Assembly: GCA_023382795.1 (NCBI GenBank)
Contig: JAHDWT010000003.1
Location: 1 to 64,000 of the forward strand
DNA length: 64,000 nt
Source: Candidatus Babelota bacterium
Lineage (GTDB): Bacteria; Babelota; Babeliae; Babelales; Vermiphilaceae
Direction of reading: 5' to 3'
Both the position numbers and the translations under genes were made by a program. Below, piece after piece: positions 48,277 to 56,446 of this stretch. Numbering within the stretch: the first letter of the stretch is position 1; each line of letters opens with the position of its first letter. The notes beneath the pieces were generated by a model that was not told where the DNA came from, did not search any database, and saw only the letters and a program-made list of their open reading frames with translations.

Positions 48277-49347
48277 ATGAAAAAAATGCATTTAAAATTG
48301 TCGCTGTTAACACTTTCAGCCTTGATGGCCAGTGGCACCTTGATTCATTCCATTCCACCAGCTCAAGAACAACAGAAAAAATGCTTCAATAGAGAAATGC
48401 TCGAAACACTTTATTCCGATCACTTGCCAGTACATTTTACCGTAAAAGATATCGGTGATGTGATGCTCTGGAATGTGCTTATGATAAAAATGAGCAGAGA
48501 AGTCGATCCCAATACAGGTCGACCACTATGGTATACTAATGGATTCGCCATCGCACATGAGTCTCAAGAAGATACAAAAGCTAGGGCGTTTAATATAGCG
48601 AAGCATGTTGTAAGCGCCATGCAAAAAGGCACCAATTTAGTGTTATTGCAAGAATTGTATCCTGATATGGGTAAAGAAAAAAATAGAACACTCTTTATGG
48701 AACAACTTGATCGAGCGCTGAAAGAAAGCAATTCCAACCTATCAGTAGCTACTATTACTTCTGAGGCTAATGATAGTGTCACTTTATACAACACAAAGGT
48801 CCTGCAAGAGATAAAAATTGATAATGCTCTTTTACAGGATATAGAGCAAAATATACAACTACAAAAACGTAAATACCATCCTACTGGACCACGCTTTACT
48901 ATAAGCCTTTTTCAAAATAAAGAATCTGGAACCAAATTTTTGGTAAATAATGTGCATTTACTTTATGTCGCTAATGAAGATATGCGTCAACAAACCATAC
49001 ATGATTTGAACTTAATAATTGATCTCGGTAAAACGTTAGATGCAGATTATACTATAATCGCAGGAGATTTTAATCTTGATGCAGCCAAAAAATTAGATTT
49101 CTCCGGAGAAAATTATACCTATGCCCTACAATCCTCGCCAGACACCGTTATAGCATCTCGGGTAGCACAAGATGGCGCCGTAAAATTTGAACTGGACACC
49201 GCAGACGGCGTTGTATTTGTAGCACATAAAGGCAAAATTGTTGATAGCGCATTCACCTACAAAGGCGCAGAAGCAATGGGTGAAATGTCGCTAGAATACA
49301 TTTTAGAGCAACTGAATGCCAAATGGCATCCAGAATGTGGACAATAA
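48277..49347 (+). CDS. Exported endonuclease/exonuclease/phosphatase-fold protein
   Basis: A 356-residue protein with a signal peptide (MKKMHLKLSLLTLSALMASGTLIHS). The start at 48277 has AGGAAA upstream. The EEP fold is visible through MLWNVLM (N, strand), LVLLQELYPD (catalytic Glu near 125), LVNNVHLLY (His) and TIIAGDFNLDAAKK (D/N near 264). These are the metal-binding and catalytic residues of DNase I, sphingomyelinase and inositol-phosphatase relatives. The terminal S-D-H motif is not clear; the closing segment has only HKGKIVDSAF. The substrate is open (nucleic acid or a phospholipid headgroup). Exported, so it acts outside the cytoplasm. Confidence 0.78.
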   Translation: MKKMHLKLSLLTLSALMASGTLIHSIPPAQEQQKKCFNREMLETLYSDHLPVHFTVKDIGDVMLWNVLMIKMSREVDPNTGRPLWYTNGFAIAHESQEDTKARAFNIAKHVVSAMQKGTNLVLLQELYPDMGKEKNRTLFMEQLDRALKESNSNLSVATITSEANDSVTLYNTKVLQEIKIDNALLQDIEQNIQLQKRKYHPTGPRFTISLFQNKESGTKFLVNNVHLLYVANEDMRQQTIHDLNLIIDLGKTLDADYTIIAGDFNLDAAKKLDFSGENYTYALQSSPDTVIASRVAQDGAVKFELDTADGVVFVAHKGKIVDSAFTYKGAEAMGEMSLEYILEQLNAKWHPECGQ

Positions 49348-49377
49348 TGCAATAACTACACAAAGCTCATGGTAAGC

Positions 49378-49404
49378 GGAAAGGCGGCTAATCACCGCCT
49401 TTCC
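49378..49404. terminator. Bidirectional terminator
   Basis: GGAAAGGCGG and CCGCCTTTCC are perfect arms around CTAATCA, between the convergent EEP and kinase-like genes. Confidence 0.85.
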
Positions 49405-49421
49405 TTCGTCTTAAAGAAAAA

Positions 49422-50744
49422 TTATTTCCCAGTACCTTCATTCAACAACTGGTCTATAACTATGGCTACCTGCTCTTTAGTAATCGCTGGATCACGCTTC
49501 CATGGACTACCGGCTTTAGCGAATAGTTCGCCAATTTCTACCACTACCTGTCTGCGTTGATCAGATGGGAAAGCGGAAGCATAGCCACGAATGAAATTAG
49601 ATAAGGTACGCAGGTAATCTTCTTTTTCAAACTGAAGTTTGTGCCATTGAGTTAATTGAAACCATAATTCAGTGAGATCGTGAGTGACTTCTTGATGGTT
49701 AGTAACATAGTTGCCCATCATTTCATTATCGATGAAGCTTACTATAACACTATCGCCTTCTGATGAGACAAATACATTATTTACATGTAAATCGTGATGA
49801 ATTATCGTCTTGCCTAAAATTTTTCCCGCAGCTGGCTTATCCATAAATCTTTTATGAAAATTGGCAACGGCTCTTCCAAGCTCAAAATAGATTTTATCAA
49901 GCTGATTGCCATAAGAAGGCCTATTTGCAAGGTATTCCTGTAAGTAAGTCTTTAAAGGCTTTCCTGGAGCTTCTCTCATTATGGAAAGATAGCGAGTTTT
50001 ATCATTCTTGTCTTGATATCTTAGATAAGCTATCGGCACATTAATGGTTGGATACCCTGGCAACATATTTGGCCACAATATCTCTGACATACCAGAAACT
50101 AATCGAGTGGTTTCCAATCTTCGTGGCTCACTAAAACCCTTACCACGAGGCCATTCTTTGATGATAAACTTTTGTTCTCCTTCCGACTTGGAGCAGGTGG
50201 AAATAACTCTAAACAGTTGGATGGTTTGCACACCTTTTTGACCACCTAGCATCTCTGCCTTCAAGCAATCTTTCGCAGAGAATGCGGTATTTTTTAACTT
50301 ACCACCTTGGTGAGCGCACACCAAGAACTCTATAAGTCCGTCAGGATCAAATGTACCATCATTTTTCACGAAAATAGGACACTCCGAAGACTTAACAACA
50401 ACCGCTTCATCAAAAATTTTTTTTGCAAGATCAGAATCTTTGGATACCCCTAGGCTCTTCTTAATTGTTTCAAGAGATTTATCCGAACAAAGACCAAAAC
50501 TTTTGCAACGACTTACCACAGTATCAAAATCACCGGGAGAACTTATTGCTTCACGGACCAAACAACACTTACACTGATTTTCTTTACCTTTCCATGTCTC
50601 TACATCACAAGCACTTTGTTTATCTATAATACCTACCACTCTATCGATAGTAACTAGCTCTTGTGCGCCTATCGAGATGATTATGGAGCATAGAGTTGTT
50701 AGAAAACTCGTAACAAGAAGAATAGACAATTTTTTCTTTTTCAT
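49422..50744 (-). CDS. Exported APH/kinase-fold protein
   Basis: A 440-residue protein with a signal peptide (KLSILLVTSFLTTLCSIIISIGAQE). An N-terminal half with about eight cysteines (CDVETWKGKENQCKCC, CKSFGLC) precedes an aminoglycoside-phosphotransferase/choline-kinase-like C-terminal half. IIHHDLHVNNVF near residue 315 is the Brenner H-x-D-L-H-x-x-N motif, and VSFIDNEMMGN near 338 is the metal-binding D. A Lys for ATP binding is plausible in KFIIKEWPRGKG. Kinases normally need cytoplasmic ATP, so a signal peptide implies action in a host or on a periplasmic donor. Alternatively it is a non-catalytic descendant. Confidence 0.72.
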   Translation of the reverse strand: MKKKKLSILLVTSFLTTLCSIIISIGAQELVTIDRVVGIIDKQSACDVETWKGKENQCKCCLVREAISSPGDFDTVVSRCKSFGLCSDKSLETIKKSLGVSKDSDLAKKIFDEAVVVKSSECPIFVKNDGTFDPDGLIEFLVCAHQGGKLKNTAFSAKDCLKAEMLGGQKGVQTIQLFRVISTCSKSEGEQKFIIKEWPRGKGFSEPRRLETTRLVSGMSEILWPNMLPGYPTINVPIAYLRYQDKNDKTRYLSIMREAPGKPLKTYLQEYLANRPSYGNQLDKIYFELGRAVANFHKRFMDKPAAGKILGKTIIHHDLHVNNVFVSSEGDSVIVSFIDNEMMGNYVTNHQEVTHDLTELWFQLTQWHKLQFEKEDYLRTLSNFIRGYASAFPSDQRRQVVVEIGELFAKAGSPWKRDPAITKEQVAIVIDQLLNEGTGK

Positions 50745-50913
50745 GTCCTACCACCCTTATAGTTAAAATTACTAACATACAAAAATCATTTTATATAATC
50801 TCAAAAATCTAAATCAAGTAACCGCGCAAAAAGCAATTTTTTTGGCAATTTTGCGTGTTATTTGTTTCTGCTTTTAAGCTCACGATCACTAGAAAACATA
50901 ATCAAGAAAATAC

Positions 50914-50924
50914 TCAAAATAATT
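50914..50924. repeat. Target-site duplication, left copy
   Basis: TCAAAATAATT directly precedes the left inverted repeat of the IS element and recurs at 51862-51872 directly after the right one. Confidence 0.9.
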
Positions 50925-51861
50925 ACCTAAGTTGTGACCTTAAAAAGCCGCTTTGGTTAGAGCATAAGCCACCACAAAAAGAGTTGATTTCAGAATAAAG
51001 CCAGCTATAGTTACAGCATGAATAGATCGCGGTAAAAGCTTTTCTATGCAGCTGAAAGCTGTTTCAATAATTTTTCTTTTTCGCTGTCTTATTTTGGCCA
51101 AGTGACCGCCACCTTTACGTACAGAATTTTTCTTTCTTATAGGCATAAGGTGGATCTGTTTTTCCTGTATTAATCGATCTTCATAGCAATAATCATTGTA
51201 GGCTTTATCAGCATATAAAGCAGAATTTTTGGGTAACTGAAGATCAATTGCACGTAACCCAGCAATGTCACTTGTTGATGCAGGAAGAAAAAGCATTTGT
51301 TTAGGGTGACCGAATACATCACAGATCATGTGTAGTTTAAAGCCCAAGAAGAATTCCTGCCTTACAGCGCAATAACCAAGATATGATTTATCGGTATATA
51401 ACTTCGTGCTTCGCTGTCTAACCAATTTACACGCTGGTAGCGGAAAACTATCTGCTACAAACTCACTAACCATATCATGGTTCTTCGCTTCATTAAAAAA
51501 ACGCTCTAGCACAGCATTCCATACATTCGGTGAAATTTTGTGCAATCGTCTATTAAGCTGACTTTTACTCAACATGTTGGAAATATAGCGGGGCGAATGC
51601 AAGGCTTTACGAGCCTTTTCAATATTTCCTGCATAAAATAATGCGCTTATGATCGCCATTGTCATGATTTCCGCTGTTGAAACCACACTTTGTTTATCAT
51701 CTATGATGTTTAATAATTTTAGGGTGTCATCACTTACAACATATGCTATGATTGCTTCCGCTTCCATGGTCTCTCCTTTGGGTTTGAGTTTTTTTGGAGA
51801 TGATTCTATGGAAGCTTTTCTTTTTTGGATATTCCAGCAATTCAAAGGTCACAACTTAGGT
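50925..51861 (-). mobile_element. Complete IS982-like insertion sequence (937 bp)
   Basis: Terminal inverted repeats ACCTAAGTTGTGACCTT (50925-50941) and its exact complement (51845-51861) bound one transposase gene. Both ends are flanked by the 11-bp direct repeat TCAAAATAATT. Size and single-gene layout fit IS982. The insertion lies between the kinase-like gene and cdsA, and disrupts no visible gene. Confidence 0.93.
50940..51767 (-). CDS. IS982-family transposase
   Basis: A 275-residue DDE transposase. The start at 51767 has GGAGAG upstream; the frame is open to 51845. VADSFPLPACKL supplies the first Asp, followed by YLGYCAVRQEFFLGFKLHMICDVFGHPKQMLFLPASTSDI, the family core, then ALYADKAYNDYCYED with the second Asp, and RKRKIIETAFSCIEKLLPRS with the Glu. 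No frameshift or stop interrupts it and the inverted repeats are perfect, so the element may still be able to move. Its stop codon lies inside the left inverted repeat. Confidence 0.93.
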   Translation of the reverse strand: MEAEAIIAYVVSDDTLKLLNIIDDKQSVVSTAEIMTMAIISALFYAGNIEKARKALHSPRYISNMLSKSQLNRRLHKISPNVWNAVLERFFNEAKNHDMVSEFVADSFPLPACKLVRQRSTKLYTDKSYLGYCAVRQEFFLGFKLHMICDVFGHPKQMLFLPASTSDIAGLRAIDLQLPKNSALYADKAYNDYCYEDRLIQEKQIHLMPIRKKNSVRKGGGHLAKIRQRKRKIIETAFSCIEKLLPRSIHAVTIAGFILKSTLFVVAYALTKAAF

Positions 51862-51872
51862 TCAAAATAATT
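51862..51872. repeat. Target-site duplication, right copy
   Basis: Exact copy of 50914-50924 (TCAAAATAATT) on the other side of the element. Confidence 0.9.
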
Positions 51873-51958
51873 CTCATATAAAAGAACCAAGGCAGTTGCG
51901 AACAAAGTACTCGGCAACATTACTACAAGAAGAAAAAACAGACGCCTGGAACAGACAA

Positions 51959-52618
51959 CTATACAATATCAAAAATTTTAATCAGATAGTTTCGCCAGAA
52001 ATAAAAGAAAAATACCACGAACATGATACCATCAAAGCGGTCAAGAAAGCCGCCATGGCCGGGCAAAAAGCTTCCTGAATCTTTAATGCGCGCACGGCGC
52101 TTAAGCCAGGATTCAAAAAGATCGCCTGCTAATGACAGGGTGCTTAAGATGATTGCATACCACAGAATGAAGGGAATTTTACGTGAAACTCCCTGCTCCC
52201 ACAACATGAGCCTGAAACCTATGATAGCAAATAGGTAACCGCCAAAAAGGCCTTCCCATGTTTTTCCAGGACTTATGTGCGGTGCAATTTTATGTTTGCC
52301 AATCAAACTTCCCACTAAATAACTACCCGTGTCGAAGCTAAATACTAAAATAAAAAGATAAAAGAGAAGATCGTGGTATTCCGGTTGTTGATTCATGTAG
52401 ATCAGAAGCGCAAATGGCAAAATTGGATAAAATGGCATAATCAACCAGAATAATGGTTTTGTCACCTTAAAAAGACGCTTCCACTCGAATACGACAATGC
52501 AGACAAGAATACCAAAGAGAATTAGTGAAAAATAAAAAGAAGGTAATGATGCAAATGCAAGCCAGAATAAACCGCCAATAATAATTCCGGTCAAAAATCG
52601 AGTTACTAGATTCCGCAT
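51959..52618 (-). CDS. cdsA: Phosphatidate cytidylyltransferase
   Basis: A 219-residue integral membrane enzyme making CDP-diacylglycerol, the precursor of bacterial phospholipids. About six to seven membrane segments are visible, with the CDS signature: FDTGSYLVGSLIGKHKIAPHISPGKTWEGLFGG and, at the end, SGSFLPGHGGFLDRFDGIMFV. Somewhat shorter than the usual 260-280 residues, with a compact N-terminus. The ribosome binding site is weak. Probably in an operon with yraN and the BamD-like gene (same strand). Confidence 0.92.
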   Translation of the reverse strand: MRNLVTRFLTGIIIGGLFWLAFASLPSFYFSLILFGILVCIVVFEWKRLFKVTKPLFWLIMPFYPILPFALLIYMNQQPEYHDLLFYLFILVFSFDTGSYLVGSLIGKHKIAPHISPGKTWEGLFGGYLFAIIGFRLMLWEQGVSRKIPFILWYAIILSTLSLAGDLFESWLKRRARIKDSGSFLPGHGGFLDRFDGIMFVVFFFYFWRNYLIKIFDIV

Positions 52619-52685
52619 AGACCAAACTTTCTATCTGGATATAAAACTACGTGCATGTAGTGTATCAAGAAGACCATGACGAGGT

Positions 52686-53054
52686 CTACCACTCACGTTG
52701 GAATGCATCCGATAAGTAAGTCAGCCGTAATATTCCTTGTTCATCTGACTCTAATAAGGCAACGTCAAAACGGCACTCGACATCTTCAAGACGATGTACA
52801 ATTAAAAATTGTTCCGCAGCTTGTAGTATTTTGCGTTGTTTGGCATGAGTAATCACCGTGCTCAGATCAAACAACGATTTGACACGTGTTTTGACCTCCA
52901 CAAACACAACTAAATCCTGCTTGCGAGCTATAACATCAAGTTCACCACCACGCGTCAAGTAATTACGGGCTAAGATAATAAATCCTTGATCTTGCAATAT
53001 CTTGCATACACGCGTTTCTCCGTCATGACCATACTGCTTAGTATAGGAACTCAT
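52686..53054 (-). CDS. yraN: YraN/UPF0102 family protein
   Basis: A 122-residue endonuclease-fold protein of the UPF0102 family. The N-terminus YGHDGETRVCKILQDQGFIILARNYLTRGGELDVIARKQDLVVFVEVKTR carries the PD-(D/E)XK-like E-x-D ... E-V-K. The family has a Holliday-junction-resolvase-like fold and unknown function. Start at ATG 53054 with AGGGTGG eight bases upstream; a GTG at 53066 is the longer alternative. 13 bases behind the BamD-like gene. Confidence 0.9.
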   Translation of the reverse strand: MSSYTKQYGHDGETRVCKILQDQGFIILARNYLTRGGELDVIARKQDLVVFVEVKTRVKSLFDLSTVITHAKQRKILQAAEQFLIVHRLEDVECRFDVALLESDEQGILRLTYLSDAFQREW

Positions 53055-53067
53055 ACACAACGCCACC

Positions 53068-53961
53068 CTAAAAAGTTGCTACAAAATCGCGCTTGGGAGT
53101 TGCACCTGCAATAATGGTATTTTTCGTCGCCCCAGAATATGGCTTCACTGGCACATTTCTGGATAACTTAAAAGATTTTTCTGCCTTGAAATCAGGAAAA
53201 TTTTGCGCTAATTCGGTTGCTTTCTCTTGAGCAGTAAGCAAATCACCGTTCCAGCGAGCCCATTCTGATTCAGCAAGTAAGAGTTTTGGTTTCATCTGCG
53301 GGATTTTACCGTCAAAATCTTTTTCGACAATCGCAAGACGATGTTGTGCTGCCCCCATCTTCCCCTGACCCGCATAATGACGAGCAATGCGTAGCTCACT
53401 GGCAAATAGATGCTCCTGGCAGCGGGCAAGTAAATCTTCTACTTCTTTTTTAAATTCACGAAATACGGAAGATCGAGCAAGGAATTGTTCACACGACGCT
53501 ATCGTGCTTTTTGTCTTACCCTGGTCACGATCGGCATCTAAGATATTGTAGAAACTACACAAAATAGCACGATAACACGCATACTCAACGTGGGGACTAC
53601 CAAGATACAAACGTACATATTCTTGATAAAGAACTTCTGCTTTTTCCAATTTACCAAGCTCAAAATAAATATCCGCTAAGTCAAGCATGATGTGCGCCAT
53701 CTGATGCCCATCGGTGGTCAGCGCACGCATTTTTTGCAGATATTTAGCGGCTCGTTCTTTATCGCCTGCAACCAAAAGACTATTTTTGGTTGCCTCAAGC
53801 TCCTCATAACTCATGTTCTTAATGGTTTTTTTCGCTACGCGCTCGGTTTTCTGATGATTCTTGCGATTTTTATGAAAACGCTTAGCAGCAAAGCTATTAG
53901 TGGGAAGCGTACTCAGCAGCACCAATGCTATTATTTTGACATACTGTATGGTTGTTTTCAC
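53068..53961 (-). CDS. BamD-like TPR protein
   Basis: A 297-residue exported protein with a GTG start (AGGGA upstream) and a signal peptide (IIALVLLSTLPTNSFA). Repeats resembling TPRs are visible (MLDLADIYFELGKLEKAEVLYQEYVRLYLGSPHVEYACYRAIL, residues about 93-135) in the spacing of BamD, the outer-membrane lipoprotein of the BAM complex. There is no lipobox cysteine, so it is not lipid-anchored in the usual way. It would help assemble barrels such as the one at 43838. Another periplasmic TPR role is possible. Confidence 0.7.
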   Translation of the reverse strand: MKTTIQYVKIIALVLLSTLPTNSFAAKRFHKNRKNHQKTERVAKKTIKNMSYEELEATKNSLLVAGDKERAAKYLQKMRALTTDGHQMAHIMLDLADIYFELGKLEKAEVLYQEYVRLYLGSPHVEYACYRAILCSFYNILDADRDQGKTKSTIASCEQFLARSSVFREFKKEVEDLLARCQEHLFASELRIARHYAGQGKMGAAQHRLAIVEKDFDGKIPQMKPKLLLAESEWARWNGDLLTAQEKATELAQNFPDFKAEKSFKLSRNVPVKPYSGATKNTIIAGATPKRDFVATF

Positions 53962-54207
53962 GGCAAATCCCTATAACCCTGTATAACAATACTTTCTCGT
54001 ATTTATGATCCTTATGATACACCCTAACATAGGGCAAAAAAATGGACAAGTCGCGCCGCAACCGTACAAGGAGAGGTACATTATTGCTATTTTACCAAGG
54101 CTACGTAATACTTCTAACAATGCTCAATATACACGCAAAATTCAGTGATTCTCACACGACTATGATCATCAACTGCAACAATAAACAAAAAATAGAGGAA
54201 TCTTGCT

Positions 54208-55917
54208 ATGGCTAAGCAATCGTTCGCTGATTTTTTAATGAATGCTGGATACATCACCGTACAACAAGCACATGAATGCTCACAAGAAAGCAAACAAGCC
54301 GGCATATCATTCGAAGATTGCCTTCTGACCAAAGAGTATCTTTCACCGGAGCTATTGGCACAGCAGCTCGCCGCATTTACTCATTTCCCGTATCTCGAAT
54401 CTATTTCTGAAAAAATGATCGATCTCACGCTTCTTGCAAAAGTTCCTCTACGTTTTTTGCGTGAGCATGCCATCATGCCTATCATTTATGAGGGGCAGCC
54501 AACCATTCTGACCACACGGCCTTTACAGTTTCAGCCAATCGATGAAATAAATCTATTGCTTGGGGGCAATCTTATAACCGCCGTAGCCACAGAGAAAATT
54601 ATTGTAGAGGCTGTCAATCGCTACTATCCACTTGAAGGCACCAAACAAGTTATTGAAGAGCTTGAAGAAGAACGTGCTGAAGAAGGTGTAGCTTTTGAAG
54701 CAATCGATGAGCGCGATTTGCTCACCATGGAGACAGAAGCACCTATCATAAAACTCGTAAATCACGTACTTTTTCAGGCAGCCAAACGGGGCGCATCCGA
54801 TATTCATATAGAGCCATTTGAAAAAGAACTAAGCATCCGCTATCGCATCGATGGCATTATGTACCATGTCATGAATCCACCCAAACGGATTCAGGGGGCG
54901 CTTGTTTCACGCGTAAAAATCATGGCTGGCCTCAACATCGCCGAAAAACGAATCCCGCAAGACGGAAGAATTGAGATCAAAATCGCCGACAAAGCAATCG
55001 ATATTCGTGTGTCCGTATTGCCGGTTGTGTTTGGTGAACGTATCGTTATGCGCTTGCTTGATAAAACGAGAAGCTTTGCGCGCATAGAAGAAATTGGCAT
55101 GAGTGAACGCGATCTACGCATTGTTAAAAAAACAATAGCGCGACCAAATGGTATTTTTTACATCACAGGACCAACGGGATCAGGTAAAACTACCACCTTG
55201 TACTCGATTCTCTATGAACTCAACACGCCTGACGTGAATATAGTCACGGTAGAAGATCCGGTAGAATACCAAATGCCAGGAATTGGTCAGGTGCAAGTAC
55301 GCGAAAAAGTTGGGCTTACCTTTGCATCTGCGTTGCGCTCTATTTTACGACAAGATCCTGATATCGTGATGATTGGTGAAACACGAGACCAAGAAACGGC
55401 ACAAATTGCAATCCAGGCTGCATTGACTGGGCACCTTGTTCTGAGCACATTGCACACTAACAGCGCTCCAGCATCCATTACACGTTTAATCGACATGGGA
55501 CTTGAACCATTTCTGATTGCCTCATCAGTAGTATCTATCTGTGCACAACGCTTGGTTCGTAAACTCTGCATCAAATGCAAACAATCATATCAACCATCAT
55601 TAGAATTACTACGCAATATTGGACTTACTGCAGACACCGCCCGAGGAATAATCTTTTATCAAGCGGTCGGTTGCGAAGAATGCAACAACACCGGATACAA
55701 AGGACGTATGGCTATTTTTGAAATCATGGAAATTTCGCCAGAAATTGCCAAACTCACCATGGCTCGCGCGGATACAACGCTCCTGCGCAAACAAGCAGTT
55801 CAAGATGGAATGACTCTTCTTATAGAAGATGGCGTACGCAAAATAAAACAAGGGCTCACCACCATAGAAGAAGTGCTTTCTGTTGCCGCCATAGAGCAAG
55901 GGGCTGAAGAAATCTAA
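54208..55917 (+). CDS. pilB: PilB/GspE-type assembly ATPase
   Basis: A 569-residue secretion ATPase that powers pseudopilus or pilus assembly. An N-terminal MshEN/T2SE_N domain (residues 1-150) precedes the catalytic core with Walker A GPTGSGKTTTLYSIL near 321, the Asp box EDPVEYQMPGIGQVQV, Walker B DPDIVMIGETRD and the His box LSTLHTNSA. The tetracysteine motif CIKCKQ ... CEECNNTG (about 453-491) is complete. GAGG precedes the ATG. It is followed by a pseudopilin gene and tamB. PilB versus GspE cannot be separated by eye; the symbol names the family. Confidence 0.93.
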   Translation: MAKQSFADFLMNAGYITVQQAHECSQESKQAGISFEDCLLTKEYLSPELLAQQLAAFTHFPYLESISEKMIDLTLLAKVPLRFLREHAIMPIIYEGQPTILTTRPLQFQPIDEINLLLGGNLITAVATEKIIVEAVNRYYPLEGTKQVIEELEEERAEEGVAFEAIDERDLLTMETEAPIIKLVNHVLFQAAKRGASDIHIEPFEKELSIRYRIDGIMYHVMNPPKRIQGALVSRVKIMAGLNIAEKRIPQDGRIEIKIADKAIDIRVSVLPVVFGERIVMRLLDKTRSFARIEEIGMSERDLRIVKKTIARPNGIFYITGPTGSGKTTTLYSILYELNTPDVNIVTVEDPVEYQMPGIGQVQVREKVGLTFASALRSILRQDPDIVMIGETRDQETAQIAIQAALTGHLVLSTLHTNSAPASITRLIDMGLEPFLIASSVVSICAQRLVRKLCIKCKQSYQPSLELLRNIGLTADTARGIIFYQAVGCEECNNTGYKGRMAIFEIMEISPEIAKLTMARADTTLLRKQAVQDGMTLLIEDGVRKIKQGLTTIEEVLSVAAIEQGAEEI

Positions 55918-55939
55918 AATCTTGTTAGGTAAACAATGT

Positions 55940-56437
55940 ATGAAAAAATTGGGTTTTACACTCTTAGAATGTTGCACCGTATGCGCATTGTGTATCGTGC
56001 TACTCACGTTGACGTGGATAAATTTTTCTTGTTTTACCACAAGTTTAATCCGAACCGATCTTGAATTATTGCAAACGGTGTGTTTATCAGCACAACAACG
56101 AGCACTAAACACACACAAGCCTCAAGTTATTACCATCGATGTGAATCGTAATACGTATAGTTATAATGGAAACACGTTCTCTCTTTCGGCTGGTATCCGC
56201 TTTGGCATCAAGCAGGGAACCAAGGGACCACCAGCACATCCAAAGAACCTAGTTACCACGAGTTGTACTTTTGTAGATCAAAAAATAGTATGTTCGATCA
56301 ATGGCATTATCAGCTCAGGAACCTTATACTTAACTGACGATAAACAATCAACCGTTTACGCCTTGAGTAATGCGGTAGCAGAAGTGTCGCATCTGCGCCT
56401 TTATGTATATCGTGACACATGGCAAGCGCTACTATAA
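55940..56437 (+). CDS. Type IV pilin-like pseudopilin
   Basis: A 165-residue protein beginning MKKLGFTLLECCTVCALCIVLL, the prepilin peptidase/N-methylation motif G^FTLLE with Glu5, followed by a hydrophobic helix. The cleavage site is after Gly5, so a short leader is removed. Two CC/C pairs in the helix are unusual. It is a minor pilin or pseudopilin of the GspH type (RTDLELLQTVCLSAQQRALNTHKPQVITID). Start at 55940 after TTAGGT; 22 bases behind pilB. Confidence 0.85.
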   Translation: MKKLGFTLLECCTVCALCIVLLTLTWINFSCFTTSLIRTDLELLQTVCLSAQQRALNTHKPQVITIDVNRNTYSYNGNTFSLSAGIRFGIKQGTKGPPAHPKNLVTTSCTFVDQKIVCSINGIISSGTLYLTDDKQSTVYALSNAVAEVSHLRLYVYRDTWQALL

Positions 56438-56446
56438 CGGAAACTC

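Noticed and set aside
51896-52078. 60-codon open frame beside the IS element
   Set aside because: It lies antisense to the end of cdsA and has no supporting signal.
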